The notes below the pieces were generated by a model. That model did not search any database. It was not told the origin of the DNA and saw only the letters and a program-made list of their open reading frames with translations. DNA of 64,000 nt. Source: Solirubrobacteraceae bacterium (GTDB lineage Bacteria; Actinomycetota; Thermoleophilia; Solirubrobacterales; Solirubrobacteraceae). A program made the position numbers and the translations under genes. The DNA lies in the NCBI GenBank assembly GCA_030447275.1, contig JAUJPF010000015.1, forward strand, positions 1-64,000, given 5' to 3'. Below are positions 1 to 8,812 of this stretch, one piece after another. The first letter of the stretch is position 1. Each line of letters begins with the position of its first letter.

Positions 1-263
1 GTAGGCAACTCTAGCAGCAGCCAGAGTCTGGGAGGAGGGGGAATCGGAAGAGATGCTTGACTTTTTATCTCGTCAGTATAGGTGTTCTTGGAGTTCGATG
101 ACTTGGTATTCTTATATCTGTATTCCTGCGCTGAGGACCAACATCTCTCAGTCTTCGTCTGCTAAGATGGACTTTCTGGCCCCTGACGACGCGACCCAGG
201 CACGCGTGAAGCGCATCTTGCCTGTCATCGGCAGATCGTCCTCTTTCTTGAGCGGCCCGGTCA
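1..263. other. AT-richer edge segment, no convincing gene
   Basis: Bases 61-180 contain about 43% G+C by direct count, whereas everything from about 260 onward is far richer. A 90-codon frame starts at 53, but its product resembles nothing I recognise and it runs into the GC-rich region only by chance. The downstream membrane-protein gene stops exactly where the composition changes. This may be a chimeric contig end or a short foreign fragment. Confidence 0.5.
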
Positions 264-890
264 TCAGCGGAACCCCCCGGCGGCCCGCAGCGACTCGTTC
301 GACTCGCGGTTCTGGTCGCCGGTGACCCCCGGTGGCGAGGTGTCGGTCGCGACGTACACGCAGAACCAGCGGTCCGGGTCGTCACCGGGCGTGCAGGTGC
401 GGAAGAGCTCGTCCTCCATCCTGATCGTCGTTGTCGCCGGAAGGCGGCGCCGGTATTCGGCCGGCGCCTCGCGGCGCATGAACTGGAGCGCCGCGGAGCG
501 CTGCACGATCATGTCGTGCTCGCGCTCGCGCAGCGCGCTGCGGTGGGCGAGGCCCCCGACCAAGAGCGCCCCGGTCACGCCCAGCAGCAGCGCCGTCCCG
601 GCGTAGTCGAACGCGATGACGCCCGGCAGGTCGCGGCGGCGCCGGCGCAGCGCGGCGCCGACGAGCGGCGCGACGACGGCGACCGCCATCAGGTTGAAGA
701 ACCCGCTCAGCAGCAGGGCAGGGACGAACGCCGTTCCGCCGTCGCCGGCGATCGGCAGCTGCCCGAGGAGCAGCGCGTCGCCGACGGTCAACAGCCAGAA
801 CGCCGGCCACAGCAGCGCGCCCTTCAGCCGCCACCGCGCGCGGCTGCGCCACAGGGGCTCGACGTCGCCGTCCGGGGGCGCGGCGCTCAT
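264..890 (-). CDS. Hypothetical integral membrane protein
   Basis: 208 residues from an ATG. Three hydrophobic stretches are visible at about residues 24-45, 52-80 and 92-112 (LKGALLWPAFWLL, FVPALLLSGFFNLMAV, YAGTALLLGVTGALLV). An RRRRR cluster between the second and third is probably cytoplasmic. After the last hydrophobic stretch comes a soluble tail of about 90 residues containing two cysteines. I do not recognise the family. A TAnnnT hexamer six bases before the start supports this start. The stop lies at the junction with the AT-rich window edge, so the true C-terminus could differ if that junction is chimeric. Confidence 0.7.
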   Translation of the reverse strand: MSAAPPDGDVEPLWRSRARWRLKGALLWPAFWLLTVGDALLLGQLPIAGDGGTAFVPALLLSGFFNLMAVAVVAPLVGAALRRRRRDLPGVIAFDYAGTALLLGVTGALLVGGLAHRSALREREHDMIVQRSAALQFMRREAPAEYRRRLPATTTIRMEDELFRTCTPGDDPDRWFCVYVATDTSPPGVTGDQNRESNESLRAAGGFR

Positions 891-896
891 GCGGCA

Positions 897-902
897 AGGC
901 TA
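897..902 (-). promoter_or_regulatory. Leaderless -10 hexamer TAGCCT
   Basis: TAGCCT on the minus strand ends six bases before the ATG at 890, so transcription would begin at or next to the start codon. Inferred from the window-wide pattern. Confidence 0.45.
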
Positions 903-1520
903 GCCTGCCCGCTTGCCCCCGACGGCCGCTCGCAGGCCGGCCAGGTCGCCCTCGTAGACGGAGTTGTCGCACGCGGTGGGGATCCCGGGCCACGGCGTGG
1001 CGTCGCTGTTCTGCCAGAGCGTGTGCGGCGTCTTCGGCGGCTGCGGGCGCGAGGCCACCCACGTATGCCGCTTGGAGCTCGCGATCGGCATGAGCCCGTG
1101 GCTTGAGAAGAACGCGTCGAACGAGTACAGCCACGCGCCGTTGTAGCCGGGGTAGGTGAGGTGGTGGTCGACGTACTCGAGCCACGCCGTCGCGCGCGCG
1201 AGCTGGTCGCTCGGCGCCACCGGCTCCTCGAGGTCGAGGATGGCGAACTCGCCGGGCTCCAGGTGCCCGAGCAGCTTCACGAACGCCTCGGCCTGCGCGG
1301 TCGGGTCCTCGCCGGCGACGAGGTACTGGTAGATGCCGAGGACGTGGATCCCGGCCTCGTGCGCGGACTTGCGCCGGGCCCCGCCGTACCACGCGTTGTC
1401 GACATGGCCGGAGCCGTACATCGCGCGGATGATCGCGGCGCCGCCGTTGTGCGCCGCGATCGCCTTCCAGTCCACGTCGGACTGGAATTCGGAGACATCC
1501 GGCAAGTTAAGTGGTGCCAT
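900..1520 (-). CDS. GH25-family lysozyme-like glycoside hydrolase
   Basis: 206 residues, about the size of one GH25 catalytic domain. It starts near the N-terminus with DVSEFQSDVDWKAI, the Asp-x-Ser-x-x-Gln pattern typical of family 25 lysozymes. It also carries FAILDLEEP, which matches the catalytic Asp/Glu strand. The family cleaves the beta-1,4 bond between N-acetylmuramic acid and N-acetylglucosamine in peptidoglycan. No signal peptide is visible from the ATG at 1520, so export is uncertain. The start is supported by a TACGCT hexamer six bases upstream. It diverges from the E1 alpha gene across 45 bases. Confidence 0.85.
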   Translation of the reverse strand: MAPLNLPDVSEFQSDVDWKAIAAHNGGAAIIRAMYGSGHVDNAWYGGARRKSAHEAGIHVLGIYQYLVAGEDPTAQAEAFVKLLGHLEPGEFAILDLEEPVAPSDQLARATAWLEYVDHHLTYPGYNGAWLYSFDAFFSSHGLMPIASSKRHTWVASRPQPPKTPHTLWQNSDATPWPGIPTACDNSVYEGDLAGLRAAVGGKRAG

Positions 1521-1526
1521 GCACTC

Positions 1527-1559
1527 AGCGTATGCGAACCGGCCCCGAATGGGTAGCAC
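1527..1559. promoter_or_regulatory. Divergent leaderless promoters
   Basis: Minus-strand TACGCT (1527-1532) lies six bases before the lysozyme ATG. Plus-strand TAGCAC (1554-1559) lies six bases before the E1 alpha GTG. Both match the TAnnnT-like pattern seen across the window, although the second lacks the final T. Confidence 0.4.
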
Positions 1560-1565
1560 CCGGCC

Positions 1566-2600
1566 GTGGCCACGACGAGCGCTCAGGCCGCGGAGGGCGC
1601 GGAGTTCCTCAGCCCCGAGGATCGCGTCGAGCTGCTGCGCTACATGCTGCTGATGCGCGGCATCGAGGAGCGCGCGATGAACCTCTACCGGCAGGGCAAG
1701 GTGCCGGGGTCGTTCTACGACGGCTACGGCCAGGAGGCGGTCTCGGTCGGGCCCGCGTTCGCGATGGCGGCCGAGGACCGGCTGTGCATCCTGCACCGCG
1801 ACCTCGGGGCGCATCTGGTGCGCGGCGTGACGCCCGCGCGCATCTTCGGCCAGTACATGGGGCGCGCGGGCGGCGTCACCGGCGGCCGCGACGGCAACGT
1901 CCACTTCGGCGACTGGCGCCTGGGCTGCGTCGGGATGGTCTCGATGCTCCCCGACATGATGCTCGTCGCCACCGGGATGGCGATGGCGTTCCGCATCCGC
2001 GGCGAGAAGCGCGTCGCGCTGACCTGGTTCGGCGACGGCTCCACCTCGCGCGGCGACTTCCACGAGGCCATGAACTGGGCGGGCGTCCAGCGGCTGCCGG
2101 TGATCTTCGTGCTCGAGAACAACCAGTACGCGTACTCGACGCCGCTCGAGCAGCAGTTCGCGGTCGACCCGGTCGAGCGCGCGGCCGCCTACGGCTTCCC
2201 CGGCGTGACCGTCGACGGCAACGACCCGGAGGCGATGTTCGAGGCGACGCGCCAGGCGCGCGAGCGAGCGGTCTCCGGCGAGGGCCCGACGCTGATCGAG
2301 GCGGTGACGATGCGGATGCACGGCCACGCCGCCCACGACGACATGAAGTACGTCCCCAAGGAGCAGCTCGAGGAGTGGCGGCGCAAGGACCCGATCGACC
2401 GCCAGGTCGCGCGGGTGCGCGAGCTCGGCGTCGACGTCGACGCGCTGCGCGCCGAGGTGCAGGCGCAGATCGACGCCGGCACCGAGGAGGCGCTCGCGAT
2501 GCCGATGCCCGACCCGTCGACGGTGATGGACGGGCTCTTCGCCGAGGAGGCCAACGAGCTGGAGGACGGCCTCGCGCCGTGGAGCGGATGGCGACGCTGA
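1566..2600 (+). CDS. pdhA: 2-oxoacid dehydrogenase E1 component, alpha subunit
   Basis: 344 residues from a GTG. The thiamine-diphosphate motif runs from GDGSTSRGDFHEAMNW to ENNQYAYSTP at about residues 156-183. Together with E1 beta it decarboxylates a 2-oxoacid and transfers the acyl group to the lipoyl arm of E2. The N-terminal region (MLLMRGIEERAMNLYRQG) is typical of the alpha2-beta2 pyruvate/acetoin/branched-chain type. The substrate cannot be fixed from sequence; pyruvate is the default guess. It overlaps the E1 beta start by 13 bases, so the two are almost certainly co-translated. No E3 (dihydrolipoamide dehydrogenase) gene lies in the window. Confidence 0.92.
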   Translation: MATTSAQAAEGAEFLSPEDRVELLRYMLLMRGIEERAMNLYRQGKVPGSFYDGYGQEAVSVGPAFAMAAEDRLCILHRDLGAHLVRGVTPARIFGQYMGRAGGVTGGRDGNVHFGDWRLGCVGMVSMLPDMMLVATGMAMAFRIRGEKRVALTWFGDGSTSRGDFHEAMNWAGVQRLPVIFVLENNQYAYSTPLEQQFAVDPVERAAAYGFPGVTVDGNDPEAMFEATRQARERAVSGEGPTLIEAVTMRMHGHAAHDDMKYVPKEQLEEWRRKDPIDRQVARVRELGVDVDALRAEVQAQIDAGTEEALAMPMPDPSTVMDGLFAEEANELEDGLAPWSGWRR

Positions 2601-3556
2601 CCTACCTCCAGGCCATCTCCGACGGCCTGCGCACCGAGATGCGCCGCGACGAGCGGGTCATGGTGATGGGCGAGGACATCGGCGTGTTCGGCGGCGCGTT
2701 CAAGGTCACCGACGGGCTGATCGACGAGTTCGGCTCGTGGCGCGTGATGGACACGCCGCTCGCCGAGTCGGGGATCATCGGCACGGCGGTCGGGGCGTCG
2801 GTCGTCGGGCTGCGGCCGGTGTGCGAGATGCAGTTCGCCGACTTCATCTCATGCGGGTTCGACCAGCTCATCAACGTCGCCGGCAAGACGCACTACCGGA
2901 TGGGGCTCGCGGTCCCGATCACCGTGCGGCTGCCGTCGGGCGGCGGGTTCTCCGGCGGGCCGTTTCATTCGCAGAACCCCGAGGCGTGGTTCATGCACTC
3001 GCCGGGGCTGAAGGTCGTCGCGCCCTCGACGGCCGAGGACGCGAAGGGGCTGCTCGTCTCGGCCATCCGCGACCCGAACCCGGTCCTCTTCCTCGAGCAC
3101 AAGCACCTCTACCGGCGCGTGAAGGGCGACGTCCCCGAGGGCGAGCACACCACGCCGTTCACGTCGCGCGTCGCGCGCGAGGGCGACGACCTCGTCGTGA
3201 TCGCCTACGGAGCGATGGTGCACACCGCGCTGGCGGCGGTGGCAGAGCTCGAGGACGAGGGCTCGATCGCCGTGCTCGACCTGCGCTCGCTCGTCCCGCT
3301 CGACGAGGAGGCGATCCTCGAGTGGGTCCGCCGATGCTCGAAGGTCGTCGTCGTCGACGAGGCGAACGCGACCGCCTCGGCCGGCGCGCAGGTCGCCGCG
3401 CTGATCGCCGAGCGCGCGTTCGAGGACCTCGACGGGCCCGTCGTGCGCGTCGCGACGCCCGACGTGCCGATCCCGTTCTCGCCGCCGCTCGAGGCGGCGG
3501 TGCTGCCCAGCGTCGACCGCGTGAGGGACGCCATCCGTGAGCTCCTCGAGTACTGA
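2588..3556 (+). CDS. pdhB: 2-oxoacid dehydrogenase E1 component, beta subunit
   Basis: 322 residues from the ATG at 2588, the normal length for E1 beta. Family hallmarks are VMVMGEDIGVFGGAF near the N-terminus, the PSGGGFSGGPFHSQ loop, and the C-terminal transketolase-like domain with VAIAYGAMV-type and VVVDEANAT segments. It forms the heterotetramer with E1 alpha, contributing to the thiamine-diphosphate site and to E2 binding. The start lies inside the last codons of E1 alpha and its end overlaps the E2 gene by 20 bases, giving a tight three-gene operon. Confidence 0.92.
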   Translation: MATLTYLQAISDGLRTEMRRDERVMVMGEDIGVFGGAFKVTDGLIDEFGSWRVMDTPLAESGIIGTAVGASVVGLRPVCEMQFADFISCGFDQLINVAGKTHYRMGLAVPITVRLPSGGGFSGGPFHSQNPEAWFMHSPGLKVVAPSTAEDAKGLLVSAIRDPNPVLFLEHKHLYRRVKGDVPEGEHTTPFTSRVAREGDDLVVIAYGAMVHTALAAVAELEDEGSIAVLDLRSLVPLDEEAILEWVRRCSKVVVVDEANATASAGAQVAALIAERAFEDLDGPVVRVATPDVPIPFSPPLEAAVLPSVDRVRDAIRELLEY

Positions 3557-4829
3557 TCCCGCGACGCTCGTCGACGTGACGATGCCCCAGATGGGCGTCA
3601 GCGTCTCCGAGGGGACGATCGCCGAGTGGCACAAGGCGCCCGGTGACGCGATCGCCTACGAGGAGCCGCTCGTCTCGATCTCCACCGACAAGATCGACAC
3701 CGAGGTCCCGTCGCCCGCGGCCGGCGTCGTGCAGGAGATCGTCGTCGAGGTCGGGGCCACGGTGGAGGTCGGCGTCGTGCTGGCGCGCATCGCCACCGGC
3801 GCCGACGGCGGCCAGGGCGTCGCCGGGACGACGAACGAGGAGGTCGGCACGGCGTCCGAGGCGGCCGCCGCCGTCGGCGACACGCCCGCGCCGTCGTCCG
3901 ACGCTCCGGCGCCGGTCGAGGAGGCGTCGGTGGAGGTCGACGAGGGGCCGAAGCGGGCGAAGGGCGGCGCGCGGTACTCGCCGGTCGTCTCGCGGATCGC
4001 CGCCGAGCACGGGATCGACCTCGCGCAGGTCGAGGGCACGGGGCGCGGCGGGCGCGTGCGCAAGCAGGACGTGCTGGCGTTCGTCGAGAACGGCAACGAC
4101 AGCGCGCAGGGCGAGCCGCCGTTGCATAGCGAGTCGCCCTACCGGCCGGACCCCGAGCCGGCGGGGGCGGAGGCGACCGGCCAGCCGCTCTCGCGGATGC
4201 GCAAGCTCATCGGCCAGCACATGAAGCACTCGCTCGACACCGCGGCGACGTGCACGACGTGGGCCGAGTGCGACATGAGCGCGGTCGAGGCGGCGCGCAA
4301 GGCGGGCCCGCAGAAGCTCACGGCGCTGCCGTTCGTCGCCCGCGCGACGATCGAGGCGCTGCGCGAGTTCCCGCTGCTGAACGCGTGGCTCGAGGGCGAC
4401 CGGCACACCGTCCACGAGTCGGTCCACCTCGGGATCGCGGTGTCGCTCGGCGAGGAAGGGCTCATCGTCCCGGTCATCCGCGACGCTCAAGACCTGTCTG
4501 TCGAGGGCCTTGCCAAGCGCATCCGCGAGCTGGCCCGCGCCGCGCGCGACCGCACGCTGCGCCCCGACGACGTCGAGGGCGCGACGTTCACGATCACGAA
4601 CCCCGGCCAGTACGGCTCGGTCATGGCCACGCCGGTGATCAACCAGCCGCAGGTGGCGATCCTCGACCTCGAGGCGATCGTCAAGCGCGTCGTGGTGATC
4701 GGCGACGACCAGATGGCGATCCGCCCGATGACGATCCTCGGGATGTCGTGGGACCACCGCGCGCTCGACGGCGCGATCGCCGCGCAGTTCCTGACCGCGG
4801 TCAGGCGGCGGCTCGAGGCCGCCGGCTAA
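3537..4829 (+). CDS. pdhC: Dihydrolipoamide acyltransferase (E2) of 2-oxoacid dehydrogenase
   Basis: 430 residues from a GTG. Domains in order: one lipoyl domain (about residues 12-85) with the lipoylated lysine in STDKIDTEV; an Ala/Pro/Glu-rich linker; a peripheral-subunit-binding domain (YSPVVSRIAAEHGIDL, about 145-180); and the catalytic acyltransferase domain (about 210-430) with DHRALDG carrying the active-site His and Asp. It transfers the acyl group from lipoate to CoA. Only one lipoyl domain is present. lipB and lipA downstream would make and attach its cofactor. Its last 29 bases overlap the convergent gene at 4801. Confidence 0.93.
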   Translation: MSSSSTDPATLVDVTMPQMGVSVSEGTIAEWHKAPGDAIAYEEPLVSISTDKIDTEVPSPAAGVVQEIVVEVGATVEVGVVLARIATGADGGQGVAGTTNEEVGTASEAAAAVGDTPAPSSDAPAPVEEASVEVDEGPKRAKGGARYSPVVSRIAAEHGIDLAQVEGTGRGGRVRKQDVLAFVENGNDSAQGEPPLHSESPYRPDPEPAGAEATGQPLSRMRKLIGQHMKHSLDTAATCTTWAECDMSAVEAARKAGPQKLTALPFVARATIEALREFPLLNAWLEGDRHTVHESVHLGIAVSLGEEGLIVPVIRDAQDLSVEGLAKRIRELARAARDRTLRPDDVEGATFTITNPGQYGSVMATPVINQPQVAILDLEAIVKRVVVIGDDQMAIRPMTILGMSWDHRALDGAIAAQFLTAVRRRLEAAG

Positions 4830-5172
4830 CGCGGCCCCACGCGGCGACGATCGCGCCGCTGACGGCGGCGTCGAGCAGGTACGTCGGGCGCCCGCGGCGG
4901 CGGGCGGCGACGAGGACGTCCGAGGCGCCGAGCAGTCCTGCGGCGCCGGCGCCGAGGAGCGCGATCTCCGGCGTCACGCGGTCGCGGGCCCCCGCCACGG
5001 CGAGCGCGCCGCCCACCGGCAGCAGCACGAGGCCGAGCGTCTCGACGAGCCACCAGTCGTCCTTGCGGCCCGTCACCGCCTCGAAGCTGCGGCGGCTCAG
5101 CAGCGGCCACAGGCCGGTGGCGCCGTAGTAGAGGCCCTGGGCGAGGGCGACGTCCGTGCGGCGCAGGGGCAT
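4801..5172 (-). CDS. Small hypothetical membrane protein
   Basis: 123 residues from an ATG. Contains a short conserved-looking N-terminal part (SRRSFEAVTGRKDDWWLVET) followed by three or four hydrophobic stretches (LGLVLLPVGGALAVAGA, IALLGAGAAGLLGASDV, LLDAAVSGAIVAAWG). I believe similar unnamed proteins occur widely in bacteria, but no function is established. It is convergent with the E2 gene and their coding ends overlap by 29 bases. Confidence 0.7.
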   Translation of the reverse strand: MPLRRTDVALAQGLYYGATGLWPLLSRRSFEAVTGRKDDWWLVETLGLVLLPVGGALAVAGARDRVTPEIALLGAGAAGLLGASDVLVAARRRGRPTYLLDAAVSGAIVAAWGRVSRRPRAAA

Positions 5173-5309
5173 GGCCCGGCGCCTACCCCGCGGGCGCCAG
5201 GATGTCACCCGGCTGACACGCGACCGGTCCGACCGGCCTCGCGCCCGGTTGTGACCCGGTGGGGGCGCAGGCGCGTTAGCCACACCCGACAACCACCGGA
5301 GGAATGTCC

Positions 5310-6494
5310 ATGCAGCGATTCAAGAAGGGCGGCGTGCTCGTCGCCGCGGTCTGTGGAGCGACGATGATCGCCCCGGCCGGCGCGAGCGCCGCCGACGCGA
5401 TCTTCGGCCTCACCGACGACAACCGCATCGTCAGGTTCAACTCCGACAGCCCCGGCAAGGTCCGCCAGACGGTCCCCGTCCAGGGCCTCCAGCAGGGCGA
5501 GACGCTCGTCGGCCTCGACGTGCGCCCGGCGAACGACACGCTCTACGCGGTCGGGACCACCAACCGGATCTACCAGGTCAACCCGGTCACCGGCGCCACG
5601 CGGCGCGCGTTCGATCCGTTCACGCCGCCGCTCGCCGGCACGTCGTTCGGCGTCGACTTCAACCCGGTCCCCGATGCGCTCCGGATCGTCTCGGACGCCG
5701 ACCAGAACCTGCGCATCCCGTTCGGCGGCAACAACGCCGGCAACGGCAACGCGGACGCGCCGCTCCAGTACGCGGCGGGCGACCCCAACGCCGGACAGAA
5801 CCCCTCGGTCGGCGGCGCGGCGTACACCAACAGCTTCCCGGGCGCCAATGAGACGGTGCTCTTCGACATCGACAGCGCCCGTGACGTGCTCGTCCGCCAG
5901 GACCCGCCGAACCAGGGGACGCTGCGGACGATCGGCGCGCTGGGCGTCGATGTCGAGGCCCAGATGGGCTTCGACATCTCGCCGCAGGGCAACGTCGCGT
6001 TCGCGGCGCTGCGCACGGTCGGCGCGGCCCGGCACTCGCTGTTCCGCATCGACCTGGCCACCGGCCGCGCCACGCCGGCGGCGACGCAGGCCGCGATCGG
6101 CACCGCCTCGACGCTCCGCGGGATCGCCGTCGCGACCGGCGGCGTCGACGACGACCGGGTCGCGCCGGAGATGTCGCTCGCGTTCTCGAGCACCATCCTC
6201 GAGTCCAACGTGAACCCGCTCAAGCCGTCGGTGAGCTGCGACGAGGCGTGCACGATCACCGTGAACGCGCGCGTCGAGGGACGCCCGGCGGGCAGCGGCA
6301 CGGCGACGCTCGACGACGCCGGCCGCGTGACGATCAGGATCCCGCTCAACGCCACGGCGCGGCGCCGGATCGCGCGGCCCGGCACCGAGCGGATCTCGCT
6401 CGACGTCACCGCCGTGGACGCCGCGGGCAACCGCACCACGCAGACCGGCCGTCTGTCGCGGACGCAGACCGCCCAGGGCCGCATCAACGGCTAG
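5310..6494 (+). CDS. Secreted DUF4394-domain protein
   Basis: 394 residues. The ATG at 5310 is preferred over 5304 because GGAGG at 5298-5302 stands seven bases before 5310 but only one before 5304. A signal peptide (VLVAAVCGATMIAPAGASA) is followed by a DUF4394-type region at about residues 30-270. Its signs are IFGLTDDNRIVRF, repeated short beta-strand units, and conserved phrases such as GVDFNPVPDALRIVSDADQNLR. The C-terminal 110 residues look Ig-like (cysteines in SCDEACTITVNARV). Role unknown; probably an extracellular beta-propeller-like protein. A strong hairpin follows the stop. Confidence 0.85.
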   Translation: MQRFKKGGVLVAAVCGATMIAPAGASAADAIFGLTDDNRIVRFNSDSPGKVRQTVPVQGLQQGETLVGLDVRPANDTLYAVGTTNRIYQVNPVTGATRRAFDPFTPPLAGTSFGVDFNPVPDALRIVSDADQNLRIPFGGNNAGNGNADAPLQYAAGDPNAGQNPSVGGAAYTNSFPGANETVLFDIDSARDVLVRQDPPNQGTLRTIGALGVDVEAQMGFDISPQGNVAFAALRTVGAARHSLFRIDLATGRATPAATQAAIGTASTLRGIAVATGGVDDDRVAPEMSLAFSSTILESNVNPLKPSVSCDEACTITVNARVEGRPAGSGTATLDDAGRVTIRIPLNATARRRIARPGTERISLDVTAVDAAGNRTTQTGRLSRTQTAQGRING

Positions 6495-6507
6495 CCCTCC
6501 GGGGAGC

Positions 6508-6538
6508 CCCGCCCGCCGCGAGCGTCGCGGCGGGCGGG
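6508..6538 (+). terminator. 14-bp stem, 3-base loop hairpin
   Basis: Perfect 14-bp inverted repeat (6508-6521 with 6525-6538) starting 13 bases after the DUF4394 stop. There is no T-tract, so it may act as an mRNA 3' stabiliser or a weak terminator. Confidence 0.5.
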
Positions 6539-6552
6539 CGCCCCTGCGCGCG

Positions 6553-6558
6553 TACACT
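6553..6558 (+). promoter_or_regulatory. Leaderless -10 hexamer TACACT before lipB
   Basis: TACACT ends seven bases before the lipB GTG at 6566, so the transcript would start at the initiation codon. Confidence 0.5.
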
Positions 6559-6565
6559 CGGTCGT

Positions 6566-7270
6566 GTGAGCGGCGAGCTGTGGACGTGCCATCTCGGCGT
6601 CGTCGAGTACCGCGAGGCGCTCGGCCTCCAGCACCGGCTGCGCGCCGCGCGGCAGGCCGGCGACCTTCCCGACACGCTGCTGCTGCTCGAGCACCCGCCG
6701 GTCTACACGCGCGGACGCCGCAGCGAGGCGGCCGAGCTGCCGATGGGCGAGTCGTGGTACCTCTCGCAGGGGATCGACGTCGTCGACGTCGACCGCGGCG
6801 GGAAGCTCACCTACCACGGCCCCGGCCAGCTCGTCGGCTATCCGATCATGGCGGTGACCGACGTCATCGCGTTCGTGCGGTCGATGGAGGAGGCGATGAT
6901 CGCGGCGCTCGCCGACGAGGGTCTTCGGGCTCGCTCGCGCTCGGACGAGGGTCGCGACTTCACCGGCGTCTGGGTCGGCGAGCGCAAGATCGGGTCGATC
7001 GGCGTGCACGTGCAGAAGGGCGTCACCACGCACGGGTTCGCCGTCAACGTGCAGAACGACCTCCAGCCGTTCGAGTGGGTCGTCCCGTGCGGGCTCGGCG
7101 GCGTGCGGATGACGTCGGTGCTGCGCGAGCAGGGCCGCGGCGGCGATCCGCTGAGGTGCTTCCGCAAGCGGATCGCGTGGCGGTTCGCCGAGGCGTCCGG
7201 CCGCCGCCAGCGGCTCGTCACCCCGGCGCGCCTCGCGGCGGCCGCGCCGCCGGTCGCCGCGCCCGCCTGA
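6566..7270 (+). CDS. lipB: Octanoyl-[acyl carrier protein]:protein octanoyltransferase
   Basis: 234 residues from a GTG. It carries the LipB signature DRGGKLTYHGPGQLVGYPI at about residues 75-93, the EHPPVYTRGRR strand, and the catalytic cysteine and downstream lysine region (VVPCGLGGVRMTSV, KIGSIGVHV). It transfers octanoate from acyl carrier protein to lipoyl-domain lysines, the first step of lipoate assembly completed by LipA. The likely client is the E2 encoded 2 kb upstream. The start is supported by a TACACT hexamer seven bases upstream; an internal ATG at 6744 would remove conserved sequence. Confidence 0.95.
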   Translation: MSGELWTCHLGVVEYREALGLQHRLRAARQAGDLPDTLLLLEHPPVYTRGRRSEAAELPMGESWYLSQGIDVVDVDRGGKLTYHGPGQLVGYPIMAVTDVIAFVRSMEEAMIAALADEGLRARSRSDEGRDFTGVWVGERKIGSIGVHVQKGVTTHGFAVNVQNDLQPFEWVVPCGLGGVRMTSVLREQGRGGDPLRCFRKRIAWRFAEASGRRQRLVTPARLAAAAPPVAAPA

Positions 7271-7318
7271 CGGCCGGTCATCGCGACGCGCCGCGCCCGC
7301 ACCGGCTAAGACTGTCGC

Positions 7319-8812
7319 GTGGCCGCTCGCCTCGCCATCGCCGCCGCCGTCCTCGCCGTGCTGGCAGCGGAGGAGCGCGCGTGGGGCGCGGCGAAGCCCC
7401 GCCCCGTTCTGCGGAGCGCTGCGCCGCTCGTCCTCACCCCACGGACCGTCACCCCCGGTGGCACCGTGCGCGTGGTCGACGTCGTGCGGAATCGCGGGCG
7501 GCGGCGGTCCGGCAGGACGCGAACGCGGTTCGCCCTAGCGCGCAACCGCGTCGAGCTGCCGCTCGGAGAGCGCGTCGTGCCGCCCCTGCGGCCGGGAGCG
7601 GCGTCGCGGCGGACGCTGACGCTCTCCGCGCCGTTCGCGGCGACCCCGGGCGAGTGGACGGTGATCGCGTGCGTTCGCAAGCAGCGCTGCCGGGCGTCGC
7701 TGCTGCCGGTGCGGATCCCCGTGCCGCCGCAGGCCGCGCTCAGACGTCCCCCACCCACGGTCGAGGAGCGCATCGCCGAGCCGCTGCCGCCCCCGGTGTC
7801 CGACACGCCGCCGCTGCCGACGTTCACCGGCCTCGCGCGCATCGAGGACTGCGGGCCGGCGATCCCCGCCGACGACGCGCCGGCGTCCGCGTTCACCGAC
7901 ATGTTCGCCACCACGACGACCGGCTGGACGGGCGCCGACGCCACGTTCTCCGTGCGCCTGCCGAGCGGCGACGACGCCTGGTTCTTCGGCGACACGTTCC
8001 TAGCAGGGCTGACCGAGGACGGCGGGCGCAGCGACCCGTATCCGTACATCCGCAACAGCGTGGTGGTACAGGGCGACTGCCTGACGACCCTCTTCCGCGG
8101 CACGCTCGACGTGCCGTTCGACTTCGAGCCGGGCGGCGAGGGCACGTGGTACTGGATCAACCAGCCGGTCGTGCACGGCGCGACGGTCCGCGCGCTGCTC
8201 AGCCGCATGGTGGGCAGCAGCCGGGGCGACACCGTGGCGGGCTCGGCGCTGGCGACCTACGACCTGGCGCTGAACCGCGTCACGATCGACGAGCACGTGC
8301 CGACGCTTCCCGGCCACTGGTGGGGTGCGGCGATCGTCGACGAGGCGCCCTACACGTACGTCTTCGGCGTCCGCCTCGGGACGCCGCGCGACCTGTTCCT
8401 CGCCCGCGTCCCGTACCAGCTGCTCGACGGACCGTGGGAGTACCGCACCGCCACGGGTTGGAGCCTCGACCTCGCCGACGCCGAGCCGGTGCTCAGCGAC
8501 GCCCAGCGCCTCGCCACGCAGCTCAGCGTTCTGCGCGACGGCGGCGGCTGGGTACTGGTCAGCCAGGACGCCTTCCCGGGGACGACCGTCAGCGTCTGGC
8601 GCGGGAACGAGCCGTGGGACTGGGGGGCGCGGAAGACCCTTGTGACGCTGCCGGACGTCGCCGACGGCGCGGTCTACAACGCGCTCGTCCACCCGCAGTT
8701 CGCCAGCGGCGAGGGGATGCTCCTCTCCTACAACGTCATCGCCGGCCCCGAGGCGACGATGGAGGACGCGGCGCTGTACCGGCCGCGTTTCGTGCGCGTC
8801 GCGCTGCCCTAG
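7319..8812 (+). CDS. Secreted protein with CARDB-like and propeller-like domains
   Basis: 497 residues from a GTG with an N-terminal hydrophobic stretch (LAIAAAVLAVLAA). Residues ~35-125 look like a CARDB/Ig-like adhesion domain (VTPGGTVRVVDVVRNRG). After a Pro-rich linker, residues ~165-497 resemble DUF4185/DUF5005-type proteins related to five-bladed glycosidase propellers: WFFGDTFLAGL, NSVVVQGD, TYVFGVRLGTPRDLFLARV. Possibly acts on or binds extracellular carbohydrate; no catalytic residues can be assigned with confidence. Its TAG overlaps the stop of the convergent GNAT gene within a CTAG. Confidence 0.7.
   Translation: MAARLAIAAAVLAVLAAEERAWGAAKPRPVLRSAAPLVLTPRTVTPGGTVRVVDVVRNRGRRRSGRTRTRFALARNRVELPLGERVVPPLRPGAASRRTLTLSAPFAATPGEWTVIACVRKQRCRASLLPVRIPVPPQAALRRPPPTVEERIAEPLPPPVSDTPPLPTFTGLARIEDCGPAIPADDAPASAFTDMFATTTTGWTGADATFSVRLPSGDDAWFFGDTFLAGLTEDGGRSDPYPYIRNSVVVQGDCLTTLFRGTLDVPFDFEPGGEGTWYWINQPVVHGATVRALLSRMVGSSRGDTVAGSALATYDLALNRVTIDEHVPTLPGHWWGAAIVDEAPYTYVFGVRLGTPRDLFLARVPYQLLDGPWEYRTATGWSLDLADAEPVLSDAQRLATQLSVLRDGGGWVLVSQDAFPGTTVSVWRGNEPWDWGARKTLVTLPDVADGAVYNALVHPQFASGEGMLLSYNVIAGPEATMEDAALYRPRFVRVALP

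Noticed and set aside
53-325. 90-codon plus-strand frame at the left edge
   Set aside because: Unrecognisable product, crosses the composition junction, no ribosome-binding site or promoter pattern.
3159-4757. 532-codon minus-strand frame opposite the E1 beta and E2 genes
   Set aside because: Shadow of real genes in GC-rich DNA; Arg/Asp/His-rich text with no domain.
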